NCBI RefSeq assembly: GCF_963678835.1
Contig: NZ_OY787470.1
Location: forward strand, 186,001 to 250,000
Source of the DNA: an uncultured Desulfuromonas sp.
GTDB taxonomy: Bacteria; Desulfobacterota; Desulfuromonadia; Desulfuromonadales; Desulfuromonadaceae
Direction: 5' to 3'
Length of the DNA stretch: 64,000 nt
A program made the translations under genes and the position numbers. The notes beneath the pieces are model-generated. The model was not told the origin of the DNA. It did not search any database and saw only the letters and a list, made by a program, of their open reading frames with translations. Of this stretch, positions 9,024-17,576 are shown piece after piece. Numbering within the stretch: the stretch's first letter is position 1; every line of letters starts with the position of its first letter.

Positions 9024-9215
9024 GGACAGAACATTTCTATCAACCACAAGTAAATGCACAGAAAGTTTTTCTAGAGAAAAACGCAGGTAATCAATCTGCT
9101 GCAGAATTTATAGAAAATCAGCGGCACGAAACCGAGTTATACTATAAGTACAAAGAATATTATGGCTATGTTTTCTATATAGGCAAAAAAACAAATAAAA
9201 CCTTTTAACAAATCA

Positions 9216-9602
9216 TTGCACTGGTTTTTTTCCAAAAACTCAGTGAGTTCAGACGTTAGCCACAAGAGAATGATAAGAATATATTTCCCTAAATTTCAAA
9301 AGTTCGTTGGTACTTGGATGGCAACAATTATCGGAAGCTTATTACTTATTTTTTCCACAATGCATCGCGTCCAGTTTGGTGGTCAAAGTTATACAAATAG
9401 CCCATTGATACCAATAGAAATGTCGTTACTGACGCTAGAGTTTATAATTATTTTTCTGTACCACCCAGGAAACGCAATATTGAAGTGTACAAAAAAACAA
9501 TGGAAGCTTGCATCTCAAATGTTATTAAGTTCAATCATTGGCTTAACTTTGTTATTTCTAGCCTTAAGAGTTGACGAACCAACTCTTGCCTACTTGACAT
9601 AA
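9216..9602 (+). CDS. Hypothetical membrane protein
   Basis: A 128-residue protein with about three hydrophobic segments: WMATIIGSLLLIFSTMH (about residues 34-50), SLLTLEFIIIFLYHPG (about 70-86) and SSIIGLTLLFLALRV (about 103-118). It starts 8 bp after the stop of the split methyltransferase and shares its low GC, so the two were probably one transcription unit. I do not recognise a family. Confidence 0.55.
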   Translation: MHWFFSKNSVSSDVSHKRMIRIYFPKFQKFVGTWMATIIGSLLLIFSTMHRVQFGGQSYTNSPLIPIEMSLLTLEFIIIFLYHPGNAILKCTKKQWKLASQMLLSSIIGLTLLFLALRVDEPTLAYLT

Positions 9603-9616
9603 AAGGCAAAGAAGAG

Positions 9617-9886
9617 GTCAAAACCGCCGGGAATCGCCCCGGCAGGCGACATCCTTTTGACTGGCCGCTCAAAAGTATGCAAAAACCGGCTGAACTTCTC
9701 CTGAGCCTAGATCAACCTACAATGAGTCTGTTTCCGATATGCGTTACAGATTCGGCTTGCCTCCCTTTAGCTCGGCAAATCATGCTTACCATCACCGCTG
9801 GCGTAAAGCGTTGATAACAATCTCTTGCTCTCTCTATTTTTGGTGTGGCACCGATCAAACGGGCGGGGCGGTGCCCGCCCTACTGT
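9617..9886 (-). repeat. Dispersed intergenic repeat family 1, copy 1
   Basis: About 270 bp that recur at 11745-12145 (same orientation), 13530-13592 (short fragment), and 62698-63254 and 63270-64000 (opposite orientation). Landmarks are AAAACCGCCGGG, a CCTTTTGA...TCAAAAG hairpin, TTATCAACG/GTTGATAAC, and a terminal GGGCGGGGCGGTGCCCGCCC hairpin. It is non-coding as far as can be seen and fills the interval to hipB. The remainder (9887-9973) resembles the GTTCAGCAG part of the longer copies. Confidence 0.85.
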
Positions 9887-9973
9887 AGTGTGTTGTTTCG
9901 CAACAGAGCTCTGCCGTTCAGCAGTGATGGTTGTTGGCAAGTGATGGCCCTCTGGTTCGCTTCCCGCTGATGG

Positions 9974-10252
9974 CTATTCATTTTTCTTTGCATGAACAAA
10001 GCCGACTTTTAACCCAAAGGGTTTCCCCAGTGCTTCAAGGGTTTTCAGAGTCGGATTGCCTCGGCGTTTTTCAATGGCCTGCAACGTCTTAAAACTGACT
10101 TTGGCAATTCTTTCGGCGTATTCCCGACCCGACATGCCAAGGATGTTGCGCATGCTTTTGGTGGCTTCGGCGATATCAATCTTACCGCTTTCAATGCCGT
10201 CATAGAGTTCGGCTTTGAGCCGGCGAACTTCATCTTCAGAGGGTTTTTTCAT
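9974..10252 (-). CDS. hipB: HipB-like antitoxin (XRE-type helix-turn-helix)
   Basis: A 92-residue DNA-binding protein. The central part, GREYAERIAKVSFKTLQAIE followed by RRGNPTLKTLEALGKPFGLKVGFV, is a Cro/C1-type helix-turn-helix. The start chosen (ATG at 10252) has TAAGGA 8 bases upstream, overlapping the hipA stop. A longer frame up to 10345 would overlap hipA and has no ribosome-binding site. It lies 11 bp downstream of hipA in one operon. The order (toxin first) is the reverse of E. coli hipBA. Its predicted role is to neutralise HipA and repress the operon via the two palindromes at 11586-11643. Confidence 0.8.
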   Translation of the reverse strand: MKKPSEDEVRRLKAELYDGIESGKIDIAEATKSMRNILGMSGREYAERIAKVSFKTLQAIEKRRGNPTLKTLEALGKPFGLKVGFVHAKKNE

Positions 10253-10263
10253 GGTATTTGTCC

Positions 10264-11562
10264 TTATTTTACTTCGTACAGACGCTTGGCGATGACCTGT
10301 ATCCTTGGAATCAATCTGTCGATGACCGAGCTCTCTACATGGCATTGATTCATGGTGTCCAGCAGGGCGTCTACTTTTGGGGCAAGTGATTGAAACAGAG
10401 CTTTCAACGGCTGTGCATCTAATCCGAGTTGATGACTAAGCCAGCTGGTCACCTGATTCCAATCGGGGATGCCGATTTCCGGTTCGGCGGCGTCTTGCCA
10501 GCGCGAGGAGCGGGCAATGCCTTGCGGGTCAAGAAACATGGGGGCAAAGTCAAACAGTGGCGATAGCCGCGTTCCGTGCTCCGGGGTTTTGAGAAAGGCG
10601 CTATTGCGGCTGTGATTGTCCGTGTTGCGCAGGGCGGTATTGAGGACGTCGCGTTTTACGTATTCTTCAATATCGGCCTGCGGTGCACTTGAATAGATGC
10701 TGATCATGCGGCAAGCGTCATTGTGGGACAGTCGGGTACCGAATTCACAGATGTTTGCCACGGAGCACAGGCTTTCCAAACCGTAGCGCACCACGTTATC
10801 GCCGCTGATCCGACGGTCAAAGCGGGGGATAAACAGGCTGCCATTTTCGTAGGTCAACCCTGCCGTGGTCGCGATCCCAAAGCTTTTGGCGACTTGGTAA
10901 TAAGGGCCTTCATTGCGCAGGATGGTGCGATCCTCTTCTGCCTTGCCGCGCGGAAATTTGACGATCCAGTGGCTGGCAATTTCATCATCGGGTAACGCAT
11001 TTTCCGCATGCCAGCGTCCCTGGCGGTCCTGTACGAGGAGAAATTTCGGTGCCTGGCCCTGCACGTCGGAGGCTCCGGAGACAATGGCGCCACAGGACTC
11101 GGCGTATTCAATGAAGTCGGCATTTTTTTCGATGATTTCGTCACGACTGAAACCGGGATGGTCGCTGCGCGGTTCATTTTGTTCCGTGTCGGCCACGCGT
11201 AGGTTACCCGGTGGAGATCCGGCTCCCCATTTCAGCAAAGGGAGCCAGGAGGACGGGCTGTCATCGCTGAGTGCCAGTTGATTCAGCCAGTATGTTCTGG
11301 CCGGGCCGGTGGGAACCATGTCCAAAAGAAAGGCGGGCCAATGGGGGGCGGTGTTGTTGTCGAAATTGACAGGATAGCGACAGCCGACCCGATCAAGTTC
11401 TGTATCGTTTTCATAAAGTGGCACCGCATAGTCGATATCGTAAGCCAAGGTCGTTGCGCCACGGTAACCATTACGTTCCCAGTCTGGGGCAAATTCAACG
11501 GTTGCCACTTTTGTCCATTTGTTGTTTCGGAACATCTCGATATGGATAAATTGCTTTGCCAT
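10264..11562 (-). CDS. hipA: HipA-like serine/threonine kinase toxin
   Basis: A 432-residue HipA-family kinase. Characterised HipA phosphorylates glutamyl-tRNA synthetase and causes growth arrest. Visible are the N-terminal subdomain, the ATP-anchoring APKFLLVQD lysine, HWIVKFPRGKAEEDRTILRNE, the catalytic loop RNTDNHSRN (Asp315), and SPLFDFAPMF with the Mg-binding Asp. All key catalytic positions appear present, so an active kinase is expected. It is longer in the N-terminal part than short split HipS/HipT types. Two palindromic operators precede it and hipB follows 11 bp downstream. Confidence 0.88.
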   Translation of the reverse strand: MAKQFIHIEMFRNNKWTKVATVEFAPDWERNGYRGATTLAYDIDYAVPLYENDTELDRVGCRYPVNFDNNTAPHWPAFLLDMVPTGPARTYWLNQLALSDDSPSSWLPLLKWGAGSPPGNLRVADTEQNEPRSDHPGFSRDEIIEKNADFIEYAESCGAIVSGASDVQGQAPKFLLVQDRQGRWHAENALPDDEIASHWIVKFPRGKAEEDRTILRNEGPYYQVAKSFGIATTAGLTYENGSLFIPRFDRRISGDNVVRYGLESLCSVANICEFGTRLSHNDACRMISIYSSAPQADIEEYVKRDVLNTALRNTDNHSRNSAFLKTPEHGTRLSPLFDFAPMFLDPQGIARSSRWQDAAEPEIGIPDWNQVTSWLSHQLGLDAQPLKALFQSLAPKVDALLDTMNQCHVESSVIDRLIPRIQVIAKRLYEVK

Positions 11563-11585
11563 TTATTAGCTCCAAGATCTAAAAT

Positions 11586-11643
11586 TGGAACTATAGTACC
11601 ATTTTATTTTGGTTTTTGCACAATATATGGAGTTATATTGCCA
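11586..11643 (-). promoter_or_regulatory. Paired operator palindromes upstream of hipA
   Basis: TGGAACTATAGTACCA (11586-11601) and TGGAGTTATATTGCCA (11628-11643) are two near-palindromes of the same consensus, TGG-N-A-N-TATA-N-T-N-CCA, with centres 42 bp apart (four helical turns). They lie 24-81 bp upstream of the hipA start in AT-rich DNA that should contain the promoter. This matches the spaced operators used by HipB-type autorepressors; binding is inferred. Confidence 0.65.
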
Positions 11644-11744
11644 CTTTTTCGTTTCTATATTAATTTTATCTGGCTTAGATTACTCTCGTTGCGAGGAGCG
11701 CAGGATCAGGTCTTGAATTGCAATATTTTGTGCAGACAGTCACA

Positions 11745-12145
11745 ATCAAAACCGCCGGGAATCGCCCCGGCAGGCGACATCCTTTTGACGAGCCGCTCAA
11801 AAGATGCAAAAACCAGCTTGAATACCTCCTGAACCTGGATCCACCGACAATGCGTCTGTTTCCGTGATGCTTTGCAGATCCGGCTCGCCTGATTAAGAGA
11901 ATATTGGATAAACACGTCCTGTGTTTCCCAATAACGCCAGCCGAAAATGCGATTTCCGTCTTGCTTACACCATCAAAGATGGTGGTCGCCCGTCCATGGG
12001 CTTCACAGACGGTTTTCAACCGTCTGTCAGCTCGGCGAATCGTGCAACTCATCATCTTTGGCGTAAAACGTTGATAACGATCTTGTGCCGCGTTCTATTT
12101 CTTTCGTGGCACCGATCTAACGGGTGGGACGGTGCCCACCCTTCT
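11745..12145 (-). repeat. Dispersed repeat family 1, copy 2, with nested family 2 insertion
   Basis: The copy matches the 9617-9886 unit from AAAACCGCCGGGAATCGCCC to the GGGTGGGACGGTGCCCACCC hairpin. It is interrupted at 11897-12030 by a family 2 repeat that replaced about ten bases at a hairpin loop. The remaining interval to the next gene (12146-12411) shows a short GTTCAGCAG piece of the same family and nothing else recognisable. Confidence 0.8.
11897..12030 (+). repeat. Dispersed repeat family 2 (MITE-like), nested copy
   Basis: This copy shares the core CGAAAATGCGATTTCCGTCT, the CGCCCGTCCATGGGCT segment and the TTTTCAACC end with copies at 22945-23106, 46603-46749 and 51172-51332. It lies inside a family 1 repeat. 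Confidence 0.8.
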
Positions 12146-12411
12146 TCACTCTGTTATTTTGTATCTCAGCCCTCCCGTTCAGCAGCGCGGAAGCCTACGT
12201 CATGCGCGTCCCTGGCCACGTGAACGGTTGAATCCTGCGAAAATTTGGTGATAATGGCCTTCCCTAACGCAAAATATTTTCTGATAACTGTTGGAAATCC
12301 GCTGGGAACCTTATAAAATTTTGCCGTGGTTAGCCGTGTTGCCCCCAGGCAGATTTCGAGTGAATTTGCTGGACGTCAGTGTGATAAAGACTTTAGGTAT
12401 AGTGAACAAAA

Positions 12412-12936
12412 ATGAAAATTGACAAAACAACCGCAAATAAATTTATTTCAGTGTATCAAGCCTTTCTCCTCGATCTTTTCCTTCTCTATGAAAAAGACGA
12501 TCCTGAAATAACGGTTGTTGAAAGAATGGTAATAGCAAGAAGCAGATTTTCATCAAATCCGAGCCTTTTTAAGAGTTTTATAAAAAACAATCAAGAAATT
12601 GAAGTTCCAGCGGAAATTTGTTCTGCAATACAAGGGATTGAATTTGGACGGTGGGTCTACTTAAAAGACACCAAGAGCTATTCAGTCATGCTAAAAGATG
12701 ACGGTTCCATAGGGTATGGAGTCCTTGGTTTAACTGATCGAATCAGAGATATTGTTGGAAAACCCGCGATAGCAATTGAGACCGGTATTATGAAAATCAA
12801 TGGTCGTTTTGTGTGTGATGGGCTCATCATCGCGCTAGCTGGCATCGGACCAAATTACAAAAGGGAATTTAATCAGCTTTATAAAGAGCTAAAAGAAAAG
12901 AATAATTTTAAAATTAAAGATAGCGCAACTGCATAA
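12412..12936 (+). CDS. Hypothetical protein
   Basis: A soluble 174-residue protein with no signal peptide or membrane segment. It is hydrophobic/helical at the N-terminus (YQAFLLDLFLLYEKDDPEI) and beta-like in the middle (SYSVMLKDDGSIGYGVLGL, GKPAIAIETGIMKINGRFVC), with a Lys/Glu-rich C-terminus. Its AT-rich composition and its position between dispersed repeats suggest it was acquired. I do not recognise a family. The upstream region has no strong ribosome-binding site. Confidence 0.55.
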   Translation: MKIDKTTANKFISVYQAFLLDLFLLYEKDDPEITVVERMVIARSRFSSNPSLFKSFIKNNQEIEVPAEICSAIQGIEFGRWVYLKDTKSYSVMLKDDGSIGYGVLGLTDRIRDIVGKPAIAIETGIMKINGRFVCDGLIIALAGIGPNYKREFNQLYKELKEKNNFKIKDSATA

Positions 12937-13086
12937 TCAACAGAACGTAAAATATGTCTGTTTTGAATCGAAAAACAAAATCTACGAGGGTGTAAAAAAC
13001 GTTGTAAAGACCAGAGCGAGCGGCCCGTTCCTGACGTGTAATATTTTCCACGTCTCAACAATGTTGGATTTGAAAAGTGAAATTGA

Positions 13087-13452
13087 ATGTCTAAATTCGT
13101 AAATATGATTCGAAAGCATTGGTTTGGCTTAACGCTGCTGATTTTGTCTGTGATTACGTTTCTTTCTCTTTGGCCGTTAGGCGCATTACCACCTGTACCC
13201 GGCACAGATAAAACGCATCATTTGGTTGCCTATGCTCTTTTAATGCTACCAATTGCGCTTCGCAAACCGGCTCACTGGATTGGCTATGGTTTCTTCTTTC
13301 TTGCCTATAGCGGAGTCATTGAGCTTGTTCAACCCTTTGTAAATCGCTATGGAGAATGGTTGGACCTGTTCGCTAATTTTACCGGTTTAATCTGTGGCGT
13401 TATTATTGCGGAACTGATCACTTTCATTACATCTGCGAAATCAGCATCGTGA
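13087..13452 (+). CDS. VanZ-family membrane protein
   Basis: A 121-residue integral membrane protein with about four helices. Its VanZ-like pattern includes GTDKTHHLVAYALL (the conserved D-K-x-x-H motif) in the second helix region, SGVIELVQPFVNRYGEWLDL and a final FANFTGLICGVIIAELI helix. Small VanZ-like proteins are common in proteobacteria and have no settled role; only some are linked to glycopeptide tolerance. The gene stands alone between dispersed repeats. Confidence 0.8.
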   Translation: MSKFVNMIRKHWFGLTLLILSVITFLSLWPLGALPPVPGTDKTHHLVAYALLMLPIALRKPAHWIGYGFFFLAYSGVIELVQPFVNRYGEWLDLFANFTGLICGVIIAELITFITSAKSAS

Positions 13453-13529
13453 TCAGGAGTAAAGGAGTATGACGTTCCCCGGTTCAGGGGGGAAGTGGGC
13501 GACAGATCTACGTTTGGCTTAGCTTTGAA

Positions 13530-13592
13530 AGTCAAAACCGCCGGGTTTCGCCCCGAAAGCCGACATCCTTTTGACTGGCTGCTCAAAGGTCG
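13530..13592 (-). repeat. Dispersed repeat family 1, short fragment
   Basis: CAAAACCGCCGGGTTTCGCC and the CCTTTTGACTGGCTGCTCAAA hairpin match the start of the longer copies; the rest of the unit is absent. Confidence 0.75.
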
Positions 13593-13746
13593 TCTGAAGT
13601 GTGGTCGCGGACGTTCACGTTATAGCGCTGTCAGCACAGATAATGAGCAATATATTTAGTTGCCCATTCCTAATCATTGGGAAACAATCAGTTCTTTAAC
13701 TCTTCTGGATCGATTGATTTCACAAGCATCAAAAGGAAGGGCGCCT

Positions 13747-14382
13747 ATGAAATCGGTCAACAGACAATCTGTCCGCATCCCGGTTAAATCTCTTTCTTCA
13801 GAGCGCTATTCGACGCAAGGCTTTCTGTATGGTTACAGCGAGACGGCCATTATCCTTTCCAACATGGACACCAATGATCAAACGGAGTGGGATGGCGTCG
13901 TTGAAGGTCTTGTTGCGGACACTGCGATGATTCTCACCTATGATTATCCGCAACAGCAGGATGATCAGTCGCCGATTCTGCAACAAGCGATTTCGTTTGT
14001 TTGTGCTGCCGGGGCAAAGAACGTCATTCTTGTTGGAGCCAGCCGAGGTGGTGTCGCCTCTATTAAGGTGGCTGCACATTCGCCGGTTGATCCGCGGCTT
14101 GTCGGTGTCGTGGCGCTTTCCGCTCCTATTGAATATGAGGGAAAGGTTTTTTACAGCAAGGAAGAATTGGGCCGGATTAAAATTCCCAAGCTATTGATCA
14201 ATTCGGAACACGATGATGGCGCGAGCGATACCCGCGAAATGTTCCAACTGTTTGAAGAACCGAAAGAGATGCTTTTTTACCCTGGCGATGCTCACGGGAC
14301 GCAACTTTTTGCGCGAGATCAGCAATCGATCACCACAAAGCTGCAAGATTTCGTCGCGGTTGTTTCCGGCCGCGTGTCCTAG
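13747..14382 (+). CDS. Alpha/beta-hydrolase fold protein
   Basis: A 211-residue protein with the nucleophile elbow GASRGG (in VILVGASRGGVASIKVAA), a late Asp in NSEHDDGASD and a terminal His in GDAHGTQLF, giving a plausible Ser-Asp-His triad. The cap is minimal and the substrate unknown. The frame extends upstream to a TTG at 13660, but AAGGAAG lies 8-9 bases before the ATG at 13747 and the family pattern begins after it, so that start is used. There is no signal peptide. Confidence 0.75.
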   Translation: MKSVNRQSVRIPVKSLSSERYSTQGFLYGYSETAIILSNMDTNDQTEWDGVVEGLVADTAMILTYDYPQQQDDQSPILQQAISFVCAAGAKNVILVGASRGGVASIKVAAHSPVDPRLVGVVALSAPIEYEGKVFYSKEELGRIKIPKLLINSEHDDGASDTREMFQLFEEPKEMLFYPGDAHGTQLFARDQQSITTKLQDFVAVVSGRVS

Positions 14383-14851
14383 AAAGTTATCCGCTGATCC
14401 GTAGCTCGTGCCGTTGGCTTTGTCTCTTTTTGTTCATTGTTTATACTCTTGCGTCCTTATTTGTCTTCCAAGAAGTCTTCGTTGAAGACAAGGCTCTTGA
14501 AATCAGTATGAGCACCAACCCCACAGGTAAAAAAGGCCGACAAGGCTTTTCGGCAAAAGTCCTTTGCAGGTCGCGCCATAAGCCGTCGATACGATGATGG
14601 TAACGGCGGCTATAGCGAGGGAGACTCCATCGGCGTGTGGTGTGCTCCTCCAGTCGTGTGGTGTGCGTGTGGCGATCCGCTTTTCCTTATAGCAATGGCG
14701 TTGAACCACAGAAAGGGTTGCTCTGTTGTTTTATCTCGGGGCAAGGGGATTCAAGAAAATCCTTGTTCATTAGGGCGTGTTTAAATAACGTTTTTCTTGT
14801 TGTTAAGCCGCCTCTTGGTGGTGGGGGTGCCAACCTGGAAAGGGGAAGACG
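14383..14851. other. Intergenic region without recognised gene
   Basis: These 469 bp follow the hydrolase. They contain short reading frames without protein character and no repeat seen elsewhere in the window. The promoter for the lipoprotein pair is presumably in the last 100 bp. Confidence 0.4.
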
Positions 14852-15298
14852 ATGACGTTTGTTATCAACCGGAAATTGACAGTTCTATGGCTGATTGTGT
14901 GGGCGATCTCTGCTGGCGGGTGTGCATCGCTGATCGACAGATATGACAAGATTGCCTACCAAAACGCCACCTCCATCAAAGTGGATGCGCTGGTTGTGAT
15001 GGACAAGGCAACTGAGCCTTACAGCCAAAATGAGAGCAGCGTCGAAGCGCTGAAAATACAGGTGGAAAAGGCGTATGAATACGCCAAGGGACGGCCTAAA
15101 AATGAGATCGTGACAAAGCAGTGGGACATCATGAAAGACCCAAATCGTAATCTGTTGGGTGGTTTTTTAGCGCGCTGGAAAGACAAGAAAACGCTGTCAA
15201 AAATTTTCATCACAGAGGTGAAGAACAACATTTCGCTCGGCTTTGATCAGATCATCGGTCTGGAAAGCGGCAAGATCAAACCGGAAAGTGGCGAGTAG
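14852..15298 (+). CDS. Predicted lipoprotein, unknown function
   Basis: A 148-residue protein with a type II signal sequence: hydrophobic stretch LTVLWLIVWAISAGG followed by lipobox Cys24 (SAGGC). The mature part is helical and charged. AAGGGGAAG precedes the ATG. The next gene starts 11 bp after its stop, so the two form an operon. The family is not recognised; an envelope-tethered partner of the downstream protein is a reasonable guess. Confidence 0.65.
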   Translation: MTFVINRKLTVLWLIVWAISAGGCASLIDRYDKIAYQNATSIKVDALVVMDKATEPYSQNESSVEALKIQVEKAYEYAKGRPKNEIVTKQWDIMKDPNRNLLGGFLARWKDKKTLSKIFITEVKNNISLGFDQIIGLESGKIKPESGE

Positions 15299-15309
15299 AG
15301 GAGGCGGGC

Positions 15310-15636
15310 ATGGCGAATTTTGAAGATTTTACTCAGGCGGTTGAAGACGCCGTCAAAGAACTGGCAAAGCAGACACTGACGGGGCTGAAAGATGAGGCGC
15401 TGAACGATGCCAAGGCTTTTTTGGATACGGCAGCGGACGACCTGCAGCGTTGGACGAAACTTCTCGCTCAGGGGGATTTGTCGCAGGATGATTTTGCCTG
15501 GCTTGTCAAGGGCCGCAAGGACGTTGCAGAGCTGCATGCGTTAAAAGAGGCGGGGCTTGCTTTGGTAAAATTGGACGAATTTCGGACTGCTTTGATCGGT
15601 CTGGTGGTGGATACGGCTTTCGATATTTTTTTATAA
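15310..15636 (+). CDS. Hypothetical helical protein, partner of upstream lipoprotein
   Basis: A 108-residue, mostly alpha-helical acidic protein (FEDFTQAVEDAVKELAKQTL at the N-terminus; DLQRWTKLLAQGDLSQDDFA in the middle) without signal peptide or clear membrane segment. GAGGAGG lies 5 bases before the ATG, directly after the stop of the lipoprotein gene, implying coupled expression. The family is not recognised. Confidence 0.6.
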   Translation: MANFEDFTQAVEDAVKELAKQTLTGLKDEALNDAKAFLDTAADDLQRWTKLLAQGDLSQDDFAWLVKGRKDVAELHALKEAGLALVKLDEFRTALIGLVVDTAFDIFL

Positions 15637-16106
15637 CCACAGGGCGAGCGATAAGTAAACTTTCGCGGCGGTTTATCAACTAGTGGACTGTTTGGTTCGT
15701 TGTTTGTATGAATTCTGAGTCATTTTTTCTGTTGTCAAGGCGTGCCGCCGCAGGCCTGGCCTAAGCCAAGCCGAGAATGCAGAACGTAGACAGCGGTAAA
15801 AAGGGCCAGAATTGGACGAAAGAACGAACCAAACAGGGCGTTCGCCCAAGTCCACAACGACCACCACTCCTGCGCCAAAACGCAAGGGCGCAGACTCCTG
15901 ATTCCATTGAGCCATCAAAGCCATCTCTTTGAAAATTAAAACTGTCTGGAGTGGCCCTGGTCGCCCCTGTTACTTCTGTCATAATCATTCCTGATTAGCG
16001 CTAATCGTCAGCCAGTCTGAGCCAGCGCTCAGATCGAGGGCTGGTTTGGCATCCCGCAAACAACAGCCGCGGTAGAATACTGGCTAAGTCAAAGCGACGA
16101 TTGTTT
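15637..16106. other. Intergenic region between lipoprotein pair and IS3
   Basis: These 470 bp have no convincing gene. Two overlapping minus-strand frames (15676-15988) are Cys/Arg/Trp-rich and look like translated non-coding DNA. GGTTCGTTGTTTG near 15695 and CGAACCAAACA near 15825 form a loose inverted repeat, so this may be a degenerate repeat unit not found elsewhere in the window. Confidence 0.35.
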
Positions 16107-16110
16107 TGCC

Positions 16111-17115
16111 TCAGTCGGAATTGGAAAAACAGCTCTGTTGAGTTAGTGGGTTAAAAGTTTCCCTTGCCGGGACGCTATGGTGTTGGGCGGGGCTGAGTTT
16201 TTCCAGCCGCCGTTTTTGCTTTCGTGCTTCTCGTGCTGCTTCGAGCTTGCTGTCTCGTTCTTTGAAGATTTGTTTTTCCCGGCCTTCGAGTTTGATTTTG
16301 GGAGCCACGTAGCCCAGCGCACTGTGCAGTCGTTCGTCGTTGTAATAGCGGATGTAGTCCGCAACTTGCTTTCTGGCTTCATCAAGCGACAGCGGAACCT
16401 TCGGGCGAATGCATTCCTGCTTAATGGTAGCGTGGAAACGTTCCAACTTGCCATTGCTTTGTGGGTAGAAAGGCGATGTCCGCACATGCGTCATGCCTGC
16501 TACCCGGATAAACTCTTTGAAGTCCTTGGCGATGAATTGAGGGCCATTGTCGGAAATAATCCTCGGTGTGGCGGCGGGATACTTTTCCCGGGCCCGCTGC
16601 AAAATAATTTCCACATCTGCCTCAGTCATCGTCTCGCGCAACTCCCAGTGGACGATGTAGCGGCTACAGCCGTCCAGCAGGCAGCACAGATAATAAAAGG
16701 TGCCTCGGATATTGATGTAGGAAATATCAATATGCCAATGTTCATGGGGCCTGAGCGGCTGGACAAAACCGGTCCCTTTTTTTGATTGTTTGCCGTTCCA
16801 GCGCCTGAGTAGTCCGGCGGTACTTAGAACACGATAGACGCTGCTGGGGCTGACGGCAACAATATCCTGATCGAGCATCATGAACGTCAGACGGCGGTAG
16901 CCCTCCTGAGGCGTGTGCTGATAGAATTTGATGATCGCCTGCTTCTCCCACTCTTCCAGCCAGAAATCGCGGGGGATCAGGGCGTTGTGCTCGTTGACTT
17001 TGCCGTAGCGCTGCTGCCAATTATAGAATTTACTGACAGCTAGGCCCAGCCAGCCGATGATGCGCGTCACTGCGATGCCTGTGCGCGTGGTCCAGCGCTT
17101 GACGAAGTCAACCAC
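16111..17115 (-). CDS. IS3 OrfB integrase domain (made as OrfAB fusion by -1 frameshift)
   Basis: A 334-codon rve-type DDE domain: Asp in HWHIDISYINIRG, Asp in PRIISDNGPQFIAKDF, and Glu in SPFYPQSNGKLERFHATIKQE, with an HTH_21-like region before it. The frame is open upstream of the GTG at 17115 as far as the A AAA AAG slippery site in orfA (17169-17175). The natural product is therefore an OrfAB fusion reading through 17459, not a separate OrfB. All three acidic residues are present. The C-terminus is Lys/Arg-rich. Confidence 0.9.
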   Translation of the reverse strand: MVDFVKRWTTRTGIAVTRIIGWLGLAVSKFYNWQQRYGKVNEHNALIPRDFWLEEWEKQAIIKFYQHTPQEGYRRLTFMMLDQDIVAVSPSSVYRVLSTAGLLRRWNGKQSKKGTGFVQPLRPHEHWHIDISYINIRGTFYYLCCLLDGCSRYIVHWELRETMTEADVEIILQRAREKYPAATPRIISDNGPQFIAKDFKEFIRVAGMTHVRTSPFYPQSNGKLERFHATIKQECIRPKVPLSLDEARKQVADYIRYYNDERLHSALGYVAPKIKLEGREKQIFKERDSKLEAAREARKQKRRLEKLSPAQHHSVPARETFNPLTQQSCFSNSD

Positions 17116-17150
17116 GGCATCACGAATATCATGGGGGACCCAAGACGCTT

Positions 17151-17459
17151 TCAGAGTTCCCCAAGTTCCTTTTTTAACTGAACGTGTTCCTCCAGCAATT
17201 CCGAGAGAACCTCGTTCTTGGTTTGCAGCTTCGCTTCGAGCTGGGCAATGCGTTTCTCTTCAGCCTTTTTCTGGCGGGAGTTGTCTTTTTCAAAAGCGGC
17301 GGCACCGTTCTCGAAAAACTCCTTCTGCCAGCGGTAAAAAACCGTGGGCTGAAGCTGATATTCATCACACAGGTTTGAGACCGGTGTTTGATCAACAAGG
17401 TGGCGCTTGAGAATGGCAACTTTCTCTTGAGCCGTGTAATTTTTACGTTTTTTTCGCAT
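17151..17459 (-). CDS. IS3 OrfA (helix-turn-helix, leucine zipper)
   Basis: A 102-residue protein with an N-terminal helix-turn-helix (KNYTAQEKVAILKRHLVD then VSNLCDEYQLQPTVFYRW) and a C-terminal coiled coil rich in Glu, Lys and Leu heptads (RIAQLEAKLQTKNEVLSELL). It binds the IS ends and dimerises. Its last codons contain the canonical -1 slippery heptamer A AAA AAG in frame, 6 codons before the TGA. Confidence 0.9.
   Translation of the reverse strand: MRKKRKNYTAQEKVAILKRHLVDQTPVSNLCDEYQLQPTVFYRWQKEFFENGAAAFEKDNSRQKKAEEKRIAQLEAKLQTKNEVLSELLEEHVQLKKELGEL
17169..17175 (-). promoter_or_regulatory. Programmed -1 frameshift site of IS3
   Basis: Read on the minus strand the bases are A AAA AAG in the orfA frame (codons TTA AAA AAG). 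A shift of one base back joins orfA to the open orfB frame with no intervening stop. This is the standard way IS3 elements make transposase. Confidence 0.8.
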
Positions 17460-17576
17460 GGTGAATTTCTCCGTTCGAGTAGTCTAACTCAAACGAGGCA
17501 ATTCTCCAATTCACGCTGAACCAAGACACGATTAAAACGATACTGCACCTCAGACAGATAACGATGGGCATATTTA

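Larger units (their letters stand above)
7160..9208 (+). pseudogene. SAM-dependent methyltransferase split by an IS4 element
   Basis: The 5' part (7160-7769) encodes a class I methyltransferase: motif [12 protein letters not shown] (about residues 51-61), the acidic strand ITGLDLFP, and a motif II/III region [14 protein letters not shown]. The frame then enters an IS. After the IS and its duplicated 9 bp, the remaining 176 bases (9033-9208) continue in the same frame, ending YIGKKTNKTF. Removing 7770-9032 gives a continuous 261-residue protein, a normal size for the family. The acceptor substrate is unknown. Codon use is AT-rich, unlike the flanking core genes, and an attC-like site precedes the start, so it may be a captured cassette. 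Confidence 0.85.
16107..17500 (-). mobile_element. IS3-family element
   Basis: A two-frame element on the minus strand, with orfA (17151-17459) and orfB (16111-17115). The ends are placed at imperfect inverted repeats starting TGCCTC on both sides. The orfB stop lies within the left repeat, as is usual in IS3. No clear target duplication is seen. Confidence 0.75.

Noticed and set aside
13087..13452. Glycopeptide resistance (vanZ)
   Set aside because: No vanHAX or regulator genes; small VanZ-fold proteins are common without any resistance role.
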